The notes beneath the pieces were generated by a model. The model was not told where the DNA came from. It saw nothing but the letters and a program-made list of their open reading frames with translations, and searched no databases. DNA of 64,000 nt from Pseudobutyrivibrio sp. (GTDB lineage Bacteria > Bacillota > Clostridia > Lachnospirales > Lachnospiraceae): NCBI RefSeq assembly GCF_015057185.1, contig NZ_SVEV01000012.1, forward strand, positions 1 to 64,000, in the 5' to 3' direction. A program made the translations under genes and the position numbers. Positions 8,774 through 17,880 of this stretch are shown here, in pieces. How positions within the stretch are numbered: the first letter of the stretch is position 1; each line of letters starts with the position of its first letter.

Positions 8774-9644
8774 ATTTCTTTCTATAATTATATACAAACA
8801 GACCTGTACCAATCACAACCAGAATGCCCGCCAAAAGCTGGGACACTGGAAGACTTGTACCCCACAATTTGAGCTGATCTGTTCTAATACCTTCAATCCA
8901 GAAGCGCCCTGCGCCGTAGCCAATCAAATAGGTTAAGAATACCTGACCGTCAAACTTCTTTTTCTTTCTAGTACATAACATAAGAATCAAAAGCGCAAGG
9001 TTCCACATAGATTCATATAAAAAAGTAGGATGAACCGAAATGAAATCAACGCCGTTTATACTTTGTAAATGTGTCAGCATTTCCGTAGTAACATCCTCAG
9101 TAGAGCGAATAGCACTAAGAGGAAGAAGCATAGCAAATGGTCCATCTGTATACTGACCAAAAACCTCTCGATTAAAGAAATTTCCCCATCGTCCAAAAAT
9201 TTGGCCGATGACTACGCCAAAAATACCAACATCTGTAAATGCCAAAAACTTTATTTTCTTGCGTTTACAAAGGATAAATACACTGAGGATTCCAGCAAGA
9301 ATACCGCCGTAAATCGCCAGCCCACCTTGTCGAATATTAAAAATGCCAAGGATATTATCCTTATAATATTGCCAAGCAAATATTACATAGTACAATCTAG
9401 CGCCGACAACACCAGCCACTATGGTAATGATGCAAATATCAAGAACTCCATCCTCATCAAAGCCAACTCTTTTGGCTTCTTTTAAAATGAATGTCACCCC
9501 CACCAACATACCAATTGCGATAATTACGCCGTAATAAGCAACGAAAAAGGATCCAATATTGAATCCTTTTCCGACATTATGCAATGTGATATGAAGATGT
9601 GGAAAAATAATAGTATCCAAATCAGTACTCTCCCACAAAATCAA
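8772..9644 (-). CDS. lgt: Prolipoprotein diacylglyceryl transferase
   Basis: Membrane enzyme that moves diacylglycerol from phosphatidylglycerol to the lipobox cysteine of prelipoproteins, the first step in lipoprotein maturation. The 290-aa length and about seven membrane segments fit Lgt. The signature GRWGNFFNREVFG is at about residues 150-162, with the upstream RQGGLAIYGGI. Substrates in this window include MetQ and the sugar-binding protein at 45 kb. It begins two bases after the PilZ gene stop, so the pair is co-transcribed. Confidence 0.97.
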   Translation of the reverse strand: MILWESTDLDTIIFPHLHITLHNVGKGFNIGSFFVAYYGVIIAIGMLVGVTFILKEAKRVGFDEDGVLDICIITIVAGVVGARLYYVIFAWQYYKDNILGIFNIRQGGLAIYGGILAGILSVFILCKRKKIKFLAFTDVGIFGVVIGQIFGRWGNFFNREVFGQYTDGPFAMLLPLSAIRSTEDVTTEMLTHLQSINGVDFISVHPTFLYESMWNLALLILMLCTRKKKKFDGQVFLTYLIGYGAGRFWIEGIRTDQLKLWGTSLPVSQLLAGILVVIGTGLFVYNYRKK

Positions 9645-9646
9645 AA

Positions 9647-9994
9647 TTATTGTACGTCATTAAAGAGCTGGTAGATTTCGATTTTTAATGCGTCCGTATC
9701 AGTCATTCCTACAAATATACATCCATATTCATAGAGATTATTTTCAAGCTTGTTTACACGAACAACCTTGAACACGGAATCGATGGTCTCCTTTGTCCAA
9801 ATCTGAATCTTTGCATCAAAGCATGCACCTACTTCAAATTCGATATCAGGAACTCTAAAGGCTAAACCAGTCTTGGAAATATTAGTAACTTCTACCTCCA
9901 TGTACTTGACTGTAGTGATGTTTTCCTCATCAAGTCGCTCGATTTCAACCTTAACATCAATATCCAGACGCTTATTCTTTCTTTTTTCCTCCAT
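9647..9994 (-). CDS. PilZ domain protein (probable c-di-GMP receptor)
   Basis: A 115-aa stand-alone PilZ domain. The two c-di-GMP-binding motifs are present: RxxxR near the N-terminus (RKNKR) and the downstream NISKTG, matching (N/D)xSxxG. Such proteins bind cyclic di-GMP and change motility or envelope processes. There is no second domain, so the partner is unknown. It sits between pheT (30-bp gap) and lgt (2-bp gap), so expression is tied to those genes. Confidence 0.85.
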   Translation of the reverse strand: MEEKRKNKRLDIDVKVEIERLDEENITTVKYMEVEVTNISKTGLAFRVPDIEFEVGACFDAKIQIWTKETIDSVFKVVRVNKLENNLYEYGCIFVGMTDTDALKIEIYQLFNDVQ

Positions 9995-10024
9995 ACTCTT
10001 AACCTCCCAATACTTATGTGTTAG

Positions 10025-12385
10025 TTACGCCTTAAGATTAATTCCCCTGCTCTTAAGCTTTTCAACTACATCATCAACTACCTTCTGAACTTCCTCATGA
10101 GTAAGTGTACGCTCATCATCTCCAAAGAGAAGTCTTACTGTAATTGATTTGTTGCTTCCATCATTATATACATCGGCAACAGAGACCTTTTTCAAAATAG
10201 AACCGGCCTTTTCTTTTATTGTATCATTTATTTCTGAAAATTTCTCGGCTACAAATGATAAATCTACTTCAATTGATGGATATTTTGATGGTTCTACATA
10301 TGAAATATTGTTTTGAGCAATATCAGCAAGCTTTTCAACATCAATTTCCGCAAATACGATAGCAGCCTTCTTATCAATCTTCTTTGAAACAAGTGGATGA
10401 GCAACACCAATTTCGCCTATTTCTTCCCCATCTAAAACAAGCGCATTTAAATTCTTTGGATGCTCATATGAATGAGTTGCCTCAAGCTTCTTGTATGAAA
10501 GAGCCTTATGTCTAACATCCTCGATAGTCTCAGCAATCATATCACGAAGTTCAAAGTAAAGTGTCTCAAGAGACTTTGTCTTTGAGAATAATGTGATGCA
10601 AAGCTTTTTCTTCTCATCGCAAAGACCATCTGCCTTAAGACCTTCAACTACACGTCCAATCTCGAAGATACCGAAATCTGTATCATAGCCAGTATTGTAA
10701 TTTACCTGGCAAAGCTGTGTAGGAATAATTGATCGACGAAGTGTCTCAATGTTAGGGTTTGTAGAGTTAGCAAGCTTAATATTCTCCTCTACTTCCATTC
10801 CAAGCTTCTTGTACTCATCAGCATACTGCCATACATAAGAATGTACTTCGTGAAGTCTAAATCTCTTAACAAGAATATCTTTGATTCTATCTTCAACATT
10901 CTTTGTCTCATCCATACGAACTGGATAAAGAGGCGCATTTGTTGTAGAAAGCTCAAAGTTATCATATCCGTAAATACGAGTAATTTCCTCAATAATATCT
11001 GCCTTAAGGCTGATATCCTTAGTAGCACGATATGATGGAACATCAACATGGAAGTTATCCCCGTTTTGAGTAACACCAAAGCCAAGAGCTGTTAATGTAT
11101 CCACAATATGCTCGTTTGTAATCTCAATTCCTGTGTACTTATCCACAAAGTTCTTATCGAAATCAAGAGCAATGTGTGGATAATGGAATGCATATTCATC
11201 TGTGAGTGCTGATACTACCTTTACACCTGGGTCAATTTCAAGAAGAAGCTTCATGAAACGTGCAATTGCAACTGTAGTCATTTCAGGATCAAGGCTCTTC
11301 TCATAACGAGCAGATGCATCTGTTCTGTGAGCAAGACGTACTGCACTCTTTCTAATTGATGCTGCATTAAATGTAGCAGACTCTAACGTAAGTGTAGTTG
11401 TGTCCTCAACGATTTCTGAATCAAGACCACCCATAATACCTGCGATAGCAACTGGTGTGTTGTCGTTGCAAATCATAAGAGTGTTCTCATCGATATTGCG
11501 CTCTACACCATCAAGTGTTGTAAATGTAAATGGCTTGTCAAATCTCTTAACACGAATTTTCTCTGCTTTACGAGAATCGAATGCGTGCATAGGCTGACCC
11601 ATTTCAAGCATGATGTAGTTTGTAAGATCAGCAAGGAGGTTGATACCTCTCATGCCACAGTAGTAAAGACGAATGCGCATGTTCATAGGAGCAACATTCT
11701 TCTCAATATTCTCAACCTTGAGAGATGAATATCTCTGGCAGAGCTCATCTTCGATTTTCAAATCAACCTTTTCAAGGTTATCGTACTTGCTTAAGTCGAT
11801 TGTTGGAAGCTCCTTAAGAGGACGCTTTGCAATTGTAGCGAACTCTCTAGCGATTCCATAGTGACCCCAAAGGTCAGGTCTATTTGTAAGAGATTTGTTA
11901 TCTACCTCAAAGATAATATCATCGATCTCATATAAATCCTTGATATCTGTACCATTAGGAACATCCTCAGTAATATCCATAATTCCATCATGGTTATCAG
12001 AAATACCAATTTCCTTCTCAGAGCAGCACATACCGCATGATTCATAACCAGCAAGTGGTCTTGGTGCAATTGTGATATCACCAAGCTGTGCTCCTACTTT
12101 TGCAAATGCAGTCTTCATGCCAACGCGAACATTTGGTGCTCCACATACTACATCTGTAAGCTTTCCGTCTCCAGCATCTACCTTTAAAAGATGAAGCTTT
12201 TTAGACTCTGGATGCTCTTCTACTGATTTAATCTCAGCAACAACAACTCCAGACAAATCCTCACCTTTATGGAAAATATCATTTTCTACCTCTGCAGTTG
12301 CAAGAGAGAACTTTGCGATAAGATCCATCTTATCAAGACCCTCAAGGTCAACAAAATCAGAGATCCAATTCATTGAAATAAACAT
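10025..12385 (-). CDS. pheT: Phenylalanyl-tRNA synthetase beta subunit
   Basis: Large subunit of the heterotetrameric PheRS, which charges tRNA-Phe and carries the editing site. The 786-aa length is usual. It starts with MFISMNWISDFVDL and an OB-fold tRNA-binding domain (about residues 40-150), then the B3/4 editing and B5 domains. It ends in the ferredoxin-fold anticodon-binding domain (SKYPSIEVDLSFVAEK onward). It follows pheS by 15 bp with a good GGGAGG site. No T-box leader is visible in the pheS upstream gap. Confidence 0.98.
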   Translation of the reverse strand: MFISMNWISDFVDLEGLDKMDLIAKFSLATAEVENDIFHKGEDLSGVVVAEIKSVEEHPESKKLHLLKVDAGDGKLTDVVCGAPNVRVGMKTAFAKVGAQLGDITIAPRPLAGYESCGMCCSEKEIGISDNHDGIMDITEDVPNGTDIKDLYEIDDIIFEVDNKSLTNRPDLWGHYGIAREFATIAKRPLKELPTIDLSKYDNLEKVDLKIEDELCQRYSSLKVENIEKNVAPMNMRIRLYYCGMRGINLLADLTNYIMLEMGQPMHAFDSRKAEKIRVKRFDKPFTFTTLDGVERNIDENTLMICNDNTPVAIAGIMGGLDSEIVEDTTTLTLESATFNAASIRKSAVRLAHRTDASARYEKSLDPEMTTVAIARFMKLLLEIDPGVKVVSALTDEYAFHYPHIALDFDKNFVDKYTGIEITNEHIVDTLTALGFGVTQNGDNFHVDVPSYRATKDISLKADIIEEITRIYGYDNFELSTTNAPLYPVRMDETKNVEDRIKDILVKRFRLHEVHSYVWQYADEYKKLGMEVEENIKLANSTNPNIETLRRSIIPTQLCQVNYNTGYDTDFGIFEIGRVVEGLKADGLCDEKKKLCITLFSKTKSLETLYFELRDMIAETIEDVRHKALSYKKLEATHSYEHPKNLNALVLDGEEIGEIGVAHPLVSKKIDKKAAIVFAEIDVEKLADIAQNNISYVEPSKYPSIEVDLSFVAEKFSEINDTIKEKAGSILKKVSVADVYNDGSNKSITVRLLFGDDERTLTHEEVQKVVDDVVEKLKSRGINLKA

Positions 12386-12400
12386 GGTTATAGTCCTCCC

Positions 12401-13456
12401 TTACTGCTCATCATCTGTGAACTGAGCAAGGCTACTAAGGTTGCCACTGTTCAAATCACGAATGTCTTTAATACCGTATTTCATCATTGCAAGTCTTGTA
12501 AGACCAAGGCCAAACGCAAATCCTGTATATTTCTCTGGGTCAATGCCACCTTCTTCTAATACCTTAGGATGAACCATACCACATGGGCAAAGCTCAAGCC
12601 ATCCTGAATGCTTGCAAGAAGGGCATCCCTTACCGCCACAGTTAAGGCAGTTAATATCAAGCTCAAAACCTGGCTCCACAAATGGGAAGAAGCCTGGACG
12701 TAAACGAACCTTAATATCGCGTCTAAATACTTCTGAAAGCATAGTCTTCATGAAGTAGATAAGGTTTGAAATAGAAATATCCTTACCTACCATAACACCT
12801 TCCATCTGGAAGAATGTATTCTCATGACATGCATCTGTAGCTTCATTTCTAAAGCAACGTCCTGGGAAAATAGCCTTGATAGGTGTACCATCTTCGATAA
12901 GCTGCTTGCGATATTTTTTATAAATAGCATTCTGAGCAGCTGTTGTCTGAGACTTAAGAAGCTGACCATTCTCAAGATAATATGTATCCTGCATATCTCT
13001 TGCTGGATGATATTTAGGAATATTTACAGACTCAAAACACTCGTAGTCTGTTACCACCTCACTATAGTCCTCTACTGTAAATCCCATAGATTTAAATATA
13101 GTCTCACACTGACGCTGCACAAGAGTAATAGGATGATAGCTTCCCTGATCAAAATGCTCAGGAAGAGAAATATCAAACTCAGGAACCATGTCTATTTCCC
13201 TCTGAAGCTCTAATGCTGCAATCTCATCCTTCTTTGCTGCAATCTTGTCTGCAACAGTGTTTTTAAGCATGTTAACCTTTTGACCAAACTCTTTTTTCTC
13301 TTCCGCTGAGAGCTTGCCCATTTCTTTCATTGCAGCTGTAACGCTGCCCTTTTTGCCAAGATAAGCTACACGAATGTTCTCAAGCTCCTCAGAGTTCTTG
13401 ATATTCTGAAGCTCTGCTTCGAACTTGGCACTTAATTCAGAAATAATATCTACCAT
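12401..13456 (-). CDS. pheS: Phenylalanyl-tRNA synthetase alpha subunit
   Basis: Catalytic class II subunit of PheRS. The track start at 13483 places extra residues in front; the ATG at 13456 (MVDIISELSAKFEAEL) lies six bases after GGGAGG and matches the family N-terminus, giving 351 aa. A coiled-coil tRNA-binding arm comes first, then the class II core with HPARDMQDTYYL, RCFRNEATDACHENTFFQMEG and FAFGLGLTRLAMMKYGI. A CxxCxGKGCPSC zinc-ribbon-like insertion at about residues 260-275 is seen in some PheS. It is 22 bp or more from queA. Confidence 0.98.
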   Translation of the reverse strand: MVDIISELSAKFEAELQNIKNSEELENIRVAYLGKKGSVTAAMKEMGKLSAEEKKEFGQKVNMLKNTVADKIAAKKDEIAALELQREIDMVPEFDISLPEHFDQGSYHPITLVQRQCETIFKSMGFTVEDYSEVVTDYECFESVNIPKYHPARDMQDTYYLENGQLLKSQTTAAQNAIYKKYRKQLIEDGTPIKAIFPGRCFRNEATDACHENTFFQMEGVMVGKDISISNLIYFMKTMLSEVFRRDIKVRLRPGFFPFVEPGFELDINCLNCGGKGCPSCKHSGWLELCPCGMVHPKVLEEGGIDPEKYTGFAFGLGLTRLAMMKYGIKDIRDLNSGNLSSLAQFTDDEQ

Positions 13457-13505
13457 AGGTGGCCTCCCTAAAAATAAAATCAAAATAAAAATCTGATTTT
13501 CATAA

Positions 13506-14540
13506 TTATGAAAGATCAGTAATCATCATAGCATCACCAAACGAGAAAAATCTGTATCTTTCCTCAACAGCCTTTTTGTATGCCGCTAGAACATGTTCTC
13601 TTCCAGCCAACGCTGAAACCAGCATAATAAGTGTAGACTGTGGAAGGTGGAAATTAGTAATCAATCCATCAATTACTTTGAACTCATATCCTGGATAAAT
13701 AAATATCTGAGTCCATCCACTCTTTGGTGCAAGTGGTTTGCCAGGCTCTGCTGCCGACTCCAAGGTACGGGTACTTGTAGTTCCAACAGAAATAACTCTG
13801 CCCCCATTTGCTTTTGTCTCATTTATAATGTCGCAAGCCTCCTGAGTAATTTCATAATACTCAGAATGCATATGATGCTCTAACACCTCTTCTTCTTTGA
13901 CTGGTCTAAATGTACCTAATCCAACATGAAGAGTAACCTCAGCAATTCTCACTCCCATAGCCTTAACTTCCTCGAGAAGCTCAGGTGTAAAATGAAGTCC
14001 TGCAGTAGGAGCTGCAGCTGAACCATCGTATTTAGCATATACTGTCTGATATCTATCTCTATCCTTAAGTTTGTGGGTAATATATGGCGGAAGTGGCATC
14101 TCTCCAAGCTTATCAAGTATCTCTTCAAAAATACCATCATAGCTAAATTCAATAATGCGGTTTCCTTCTTCCACTATATCAACTATCTTTCCAATTAAAA
14201 GACCATCACCAAAGGAAATCTCCATACCAGGTCTTGCTTTTTTACCTGGTTTTACAAGGCATTCCCATTGATTGTCACTTATTCTTTTAAGTAGAAGTAT
14301 CTCTACCTTGCCACCAGAACCAACTCTGGCTCCATATAATCTTGCTGGAATAACTCGAGTATTGTTGATAACCAAGCAATCTCCTGGTTTAAGATATTCC
14401 TTAATATCATAGAAATGACGATGTGCTATCTCGCCTGTTTTTTTATCCAAGACCATAAGTCTTGAGTTACTTCTTTTTTCTAATGGATCCTGAGCAATAA
14501 GCTCCTCAGGAAGATCGTAATCAAAATCTTTTACTAACAT
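13506..14540 (-). CDS. queA: tRNA preQ1(34) S-adenosylmethionine ribosyltransferase-isomerase
   Basis: QueA transfers the ribosyl group of SAM to preQ1 at the tRNA wobble position and makes epoxyqueuosine. The 344-aa length and the whole family pattern are present: [53 protein letters not shown] and [19 protein letters not shown]. The neighbouring pheS lies downstream on the same strand; linkage to other queuosine genes is not seen in the window. Confidence 0.97.
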   Translation of the reverse strand: MLVKDFDYDLPEELIAQDPLEKRSNSRLMVLDKKTGEIAHRHFYDIKEYLKPGDCLVINNTRVIPARLYGARVGSGGKVEILLLKRISDNQWECLVKPGKKARPGMEISFGDGLLIGKIVDIVEEGNRIIEFSYDGIFEEILDKLGEMPLPPYITHKLKDRDRYQTVYAKYDGSAAAPTAGLHFTPELLEEVKAMGVRIAEVTLHVGLGTFRPVKEEEVLEHHMHSEYYEITQEACDIINETKANGGRVISVGTTSTRTLESAAEPGKPLAPKSGWTQIFIYPGYEFKVIDGLITNFHLPQSTLIMLVSALAGREHVLAAYKKAVEERYRFFSFGDAMMITDLS

Positions 14541-14599
14541 AACTTTTCTTTCTAATATATAAAACTAAAACTTTGTTTAGTTTATCACACAACAATTTT

Positions 14600-15466
14600 C
14601 TAGTCCACTTTTCCCTTATGTTTTCTAGAAAAAACGCCCCTAAATTTGTTCCATGCGCTCACAAAACCATCCTGAAAAAACACATTAGCCTCCGCAGCCA
14701 TAAGCATGAAATACATACAAAAATACAGCCAGAACATAAAAATCATCAATGTAGCCAATGCACCATACATAGAATAGGTATTAAATATCCTAACATAAAA
14801 GGCCAAGAACAAACTGAATAAATACCAGCTGATAGCGCAGATAAAACCGCCCGGCAACTGGCTATAAAATTTAAGATGCTTATTTGGCAAAACCGTAAAC
14901 AAAAACGTAAATACGATAACCAAAAAGATAAACACAAAAAAACCTCTAAACAAAGGTCTAACGCCTACCATATAAGCAAGCAAGCCATAGTAATTGTCTG
15001 CATAATACTTAAACTGCTGAGTAAATACCAGCATAAGCATAATAACAACAATAACAGATAAAATTATCAAAGTATAAAAAATAGCTCGAATTCTTCTAGC
15101 TAGCCATCCTCTAGTCTCTTCGATTTTGTTTACCTGATTAAGACCAACCATCAAATTCTGGAAAGCCTTGCCAGAAGCCCACACCGCCATAATAGCCGAC
15201 AAAGAAATAGCTCCAATAGGCGCATCCATTATCATAGCAAGAATCTTATTTACCATCGGTGCAAAGCTATCAGGAATAACTTCGTAAATCAGCTCATTAA
15301 TATACTCATTAATGGAAGGCACATAACTTGCAATCCAAAAAAGCAACATCAAAAAAGGAATCGAAGACATAATCATAAAATATGCCGTCTGAGCAGCATA
15401 CGCGCCAATATTATCTCTTCCACATTTATCTAAATATGTTTTTCCATAACCTAAAAACGTCCACAT
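14600..15466 (-). CDS. YihY/BrkB-family inner membrane protein
   Basis: A 288-aa polytopic membrane protein with six or so hydrophobic segments and the YihY/BrkB pattern (DNIGAYAAQTAYFMIMSSIPFLMLLFW near the start, then PGGFICAISWYLFSLFLAFYV). The family was once called ribonuclease BN, but that activity belongs to another protein, so the function is unknown. A GGAG site precedes the ATG. It is flanked by queA and the homospermidine-synthase-like gene, all on the minus strand. Confidence 0.85.
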   Translation of the reverse strand: MWTFLGYGKTYLDKCGRDNIGAYAAQTAYFMIMSSIPFLMLLFWIASYVPSINEYINELIYEVIPDSFAPMVNKILAMIMDAPIGAISLSAIMAVWASGKAFQNLMVGLNQVNKIEETRGWLARRIRAIFYTLIILSVIVVIMLMLVFTQQFKYYADNYYGLLAYMVGVRPLFRGFFVFIFLVIVFTFLFTVLPNKHLKFYSQLPGGFICAISWYLFSLFLAFYVRIFNTYSMYGALATLMIFMFWLYFCMYFMLMAAEANVFFQDGFVSAWNKFRGVFSRKHKGKVD

Positions 15467-15512
15467 TATTATTGTCTCCAGAACTTTTAATTAAAGAATA
15501 AAATCGATATTT

Positions 15513-16823
15513 TTAATACTCATTAGAAATAATTGGAAGATATGGTGATACATAAGATAAGATTTCCTCCAATGGCAAATACTCTGGGAAAAGCACTCCC
15601 TCAAGGGGGTGCTTAATGATATACTTTATCGCGGCATACACTGATACGGATACCAAAAAAACTGAAGGAGTTTCAAAGCGACTTTCATCTAAATAGAGGG
15701 CGGTTCCAACATATCTGTTGGTAAAAGCATCACCTTCCACACAAATACCAACCGCTTCTCCACCGGAAAGCATCCTTTCCTTTGTGATGAGCTGATACTT
15801 ATCATTCGAACCATGAAGCACTGAATTAATAGCTAAGTCACAAGGGCGATAAACAAATAACACCGACGGAGCATACTCTATTTCTCCCTCATCCTCCCTG
15901 TTTGAATAATAGTCATAAAGCGAAAAAACTTCTTCATGGGCATCCAAGGATCCTTCGAATTCATTTTCTCCCGAATTACTCTTTGTCTTAATTTCCTTAC
16001 CTGACAAGTCGAATACCAGTGTCCCATCCCCTTTATTGTAATAATAAACATTATCTATAGATATCCCTACTTTTTCTAAAATTTCTGTCAGAGAATCAAT
16101 CGTACCTACCTTTACAATTGAACGATCATTAGACTCTCCATCGAAATCCGGAACATTCCATGTAGAATAAACTGTGTCATTCTTTTCAATGATATCAGAC
16201 TCAGTTGTATCAAAATCAGACTCCACAAAAGCCCTCACTTTTAATTCCTTTGCCAATCTAGGATAGTCCTCAGCCGCTATTAGCTCAGCAAATTGTTTTC
16301 TTTTAGCTGAAACAAAATTCCCCTTGTCATTATCCACAATATCTTTAAGAGCCTTCTTAGAGAAAACACTTACAAGTCCGGGATTAACGCCAAACTGAAG
16401 CACACTGGTAGCGCCATTTTCAGAATTTTTCATAAGTGCCTTATAATCTTTAAAATGATTGCGATATCTGAAAGGCTCATTATCCTCCACATCATCAAAG
16501 GTATCATCGGAAGCAGAAACAAAATGAATTCCTCGTTTATAACACTCTTGTGCAAGGATTAAACTATCATTTCCATCTGCCATACAAAGTAGAAAATCCC
16601 CTTTAGACATTTTATCAAATATCATTAAATAATTACTGCTATCAACTTCAAAGCTTAAACAATTGTCTCTTCTTCCACCTTTTGAAAGATAAAATTCAAA
16701 GGCCTTCTCATCTAAATCTAGTACATAAAAATCCTCAATAGAAAAAACATTATTCTCAAGCAATAAACACATCAGAGACTGTCCTACTACCCCCAACCCC
16801 AAAAACATTACTTTACAATTCAT
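15513..16823 (-). CDS. Homospermidine synthase-like dehydrogenase
   Basis: A 436-aa Rossmann-fold protein of the saccharopine dehydrogenase / homospermidine synthase group. The NAD(P) site MFLGLGVVGQSLMCLLL is at the N-terminus. The stretch GATSVLQFGVNPGLVSVFSKKAL resembles the ANPGLVSHFTK motif of homospermidine synthases. The C-terminus (AIKYIIKHPLEGVLFPEYLPLEEIL) also follows that family. Known members join two polyamine units through an NAD-linked imine. The catalytic specificity here is not established. The gene is divergent from the Hint precursor with 122 bp between the starts, so a role in that locus is possible but inferred only from position. Confidence 0.7.
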   Translation of the reverse strand: MNCKVMFLGLGVVGQSLMCLLLENNVFSIEDFYVLDLDEKAFEFYLSKGGRRDNCLSFEVDSSNYLMIFDKMSKGDFLLCMADGNDSLILAQECYKRGIHFVSASDDTFDDVEDNEPFRYRNHFKDYKALMKNSENGATSVLQFGVNPGLVSVFSKKALKDIVDNDKGNFVSAKRKQFAELIAAEDYPRLAKELKVRAFVESDFDTTESDIIEKNDTVYSTWNVPDFDGESNDRSIVKVGTIDSLTEILEKVGISIDNVYYYNKGDGTLVFDLSGKEIKTKSNSGENEFEGSLDAHEEVFSLYDYYSNREDEGEIEYAPSVLFVYRPCDLAINSVLHGSNDKYQLITKERMLSGGEAVGICVEGDAFTNRYVGTALYLDESRFETPSVFLVSVSVYAAIKYIIKHPLEGVLFPEYLPLEEILSYVSPYLPIISNEY

Positions 16824-16945
16824 AGAACGTTCACTCCTAAAAATAATCCGTGTGATACTATTGTGATATAAAACTTATTATAATTCAAGTGCGAGCTAAA
16901 TCATTATCACCTTAGTTTTTCATTGATATGAGGAGGTACAATATT
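16824..16945. promoter_or_regulatory. Divergent promoter region between the dehydrogenase and Hint precursor genes
   Basis: This 122-bp spacer holds a GTGATACTAT site (16852-16861) followed one helical turn later by a second GTGATA (16863-16868), then TATAAT. A related GGTGATAATGA occurs on the minus strand (complement of about 16901-16911). The same GTGATACTAT string, with a GTAATA 12 bases later, lies upstream of the exporter operon (23494-23503, minus strand). The arrangement suggests a shared operator or promoter element for all three units. Confidence 0.45.
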
Positions 16946-17833
16946 ATGATTAATTCAGAACAGAAAAAAGCGCTCAGGCGAGCAATGTACCAGGATGTTG
17001 ATATAATGTACGACTTTTTCGCAGGGAATAAAGACTGGGAAGATGACGGATTCGAAGAAGCTTTGGAAACCGTTCCCGGAATAACTCGTGACGAATACGA
17101 TCAGTATTGTTTTGAGGATAGAGAGTTCTTTGCAGGAATTCTTAAAATAGCAGTAAAATCATCTACTGACGAAGATTTCCTTAATGCCATTCTTAATCCC
17201 GATCTCAACAAAGCCTATAAAACTGCCTCAGAAGTTTCCGGAAGTGTCGTATCCTTAGAGGATTTCAAGGAGTTAATGGAATATGGCGGAAAAGAATTTT
17301 TTAAAACTTTTGAAAGCAATAACATGATTGAAGCCGATGATGAAATGGATGAGGACGAACTAGCAGATGTTGTTGGTGGTATAAGTGACGACGAACTTAT
17401 GAAAATACTTAAGTTCATATTAAAAACAATTAAACATGGATGCTTCGTAGGGGCTTCACTTGTTGATACTCCAACAGGGGCAAAACCAATTTCAGAGATT
17501 AAAGCCGGAGATATTATTTTCAGCCTGGATGAAAATAACAACCGTGTAGAATCAAAGGTTACCGACACTATTAGTGCGGAAGAAAAAATAATTGAAGTTA
17601 TTTTCGAGAATGGAAAGAAATGGGAAACCACATCTTCTCAGTGGTTCTATGATGGAAACAAGTTCTATGACATTTGGCAGCACAATGAGCATGATATCTT
17701 CTCTCTTGAAGGTAGTTCAAAGGTTAAAAGCATTACTGAAACAGGACGTAAAGACAAGGTTTACGATATCGTTGTTGACGGTATGAACATTATGTTTATA
17801 AACGGTATGGCTGCAGAAGGCTACGGCTTGTAA
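16946..17833 (+). CDS. Double-glycine-leader precursor with C-terminal Hint domain
   Basis: The 295-aa product probably starts at 16946 (MINSEQKKALR), nine bases after GGAGG; the track start at 16928 lies on that site. Residues 1-145 form an acidic, helical leader with Nif11/NHLP-like features, ending in ELADVVGG, a classical double-glycine signal for C39 peptidases. Residues 146-165 (ISDDELMKILKFILKTIKHG) form a short amphipathic stretch with a cationic end. From Cys166 a Hint-like domain follows: CFVGASLVDTPTGAKPISEI, then KAGDIIFS, then KVYDIVVDGMNIMFINGM. The usual block B TxxH reads TSSQ, the late His is missing, and there is no terminal His-Asn, so splicing is unlikely and self-cleavage uncertain. 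The convergent NHLM exporter is the likely secretion route. Confidence 0.75.
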   Translation: MINSEQKKALRRAMYQDVDIMYDFFAGNKDWEDDGFEEALETVPGITRDEYDQYCFEDREFFAGILKIAVKSSTDEDFLNAILNPDLNKAYKTASEVSGSVVSLEDFKELMEYGGKEFFKTFESNNMIEADDEMDEDELADVVGGISDDELMKILKFILKTIKHGCFVGASLVDTPTGAKPISEIKAGDIIFSLDENNNRVESKVTDTISAEEKIIEVIFENGKKWETTSSQWFYDGNKFYDIWQHNEHDIFSLEGSSKVKSITETGRKDKVYDIVVDGMNIMFINGMAAEGYGL

Positions 17834-17840
17834 TATTATA

Positions 17841-17880
17841 AAAAATCCCCGGCAGAAAATTCCTTTCTGTCGGAGATTTT
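17841..17880. terminator. Bidirectional terminator between the Hint precursor and exporter operon
   Basis: An imperfect stem (cccggcagaaa / tttctgtcggaga) is flanked by aaaaa on the left and ttttt on the right. It can therefore end transcription from both sides. It separates two convergent genes and shows that precursor and exporter are separate transcripts. Confidence 0.75.

Noticed and set aside
13457-13505. T-box leader for pheST
   Set aside because: The gap to queA is too short and no T-box sequence or specifier stem is visible.
17215-17631. Minus-strand 138-aa ORF over the Hint precursor
   Set aside because: It is a Ser-rich antisense shadow; the plus-strand frame has the GG leader, Hint motifs, ribosome site and terminator.
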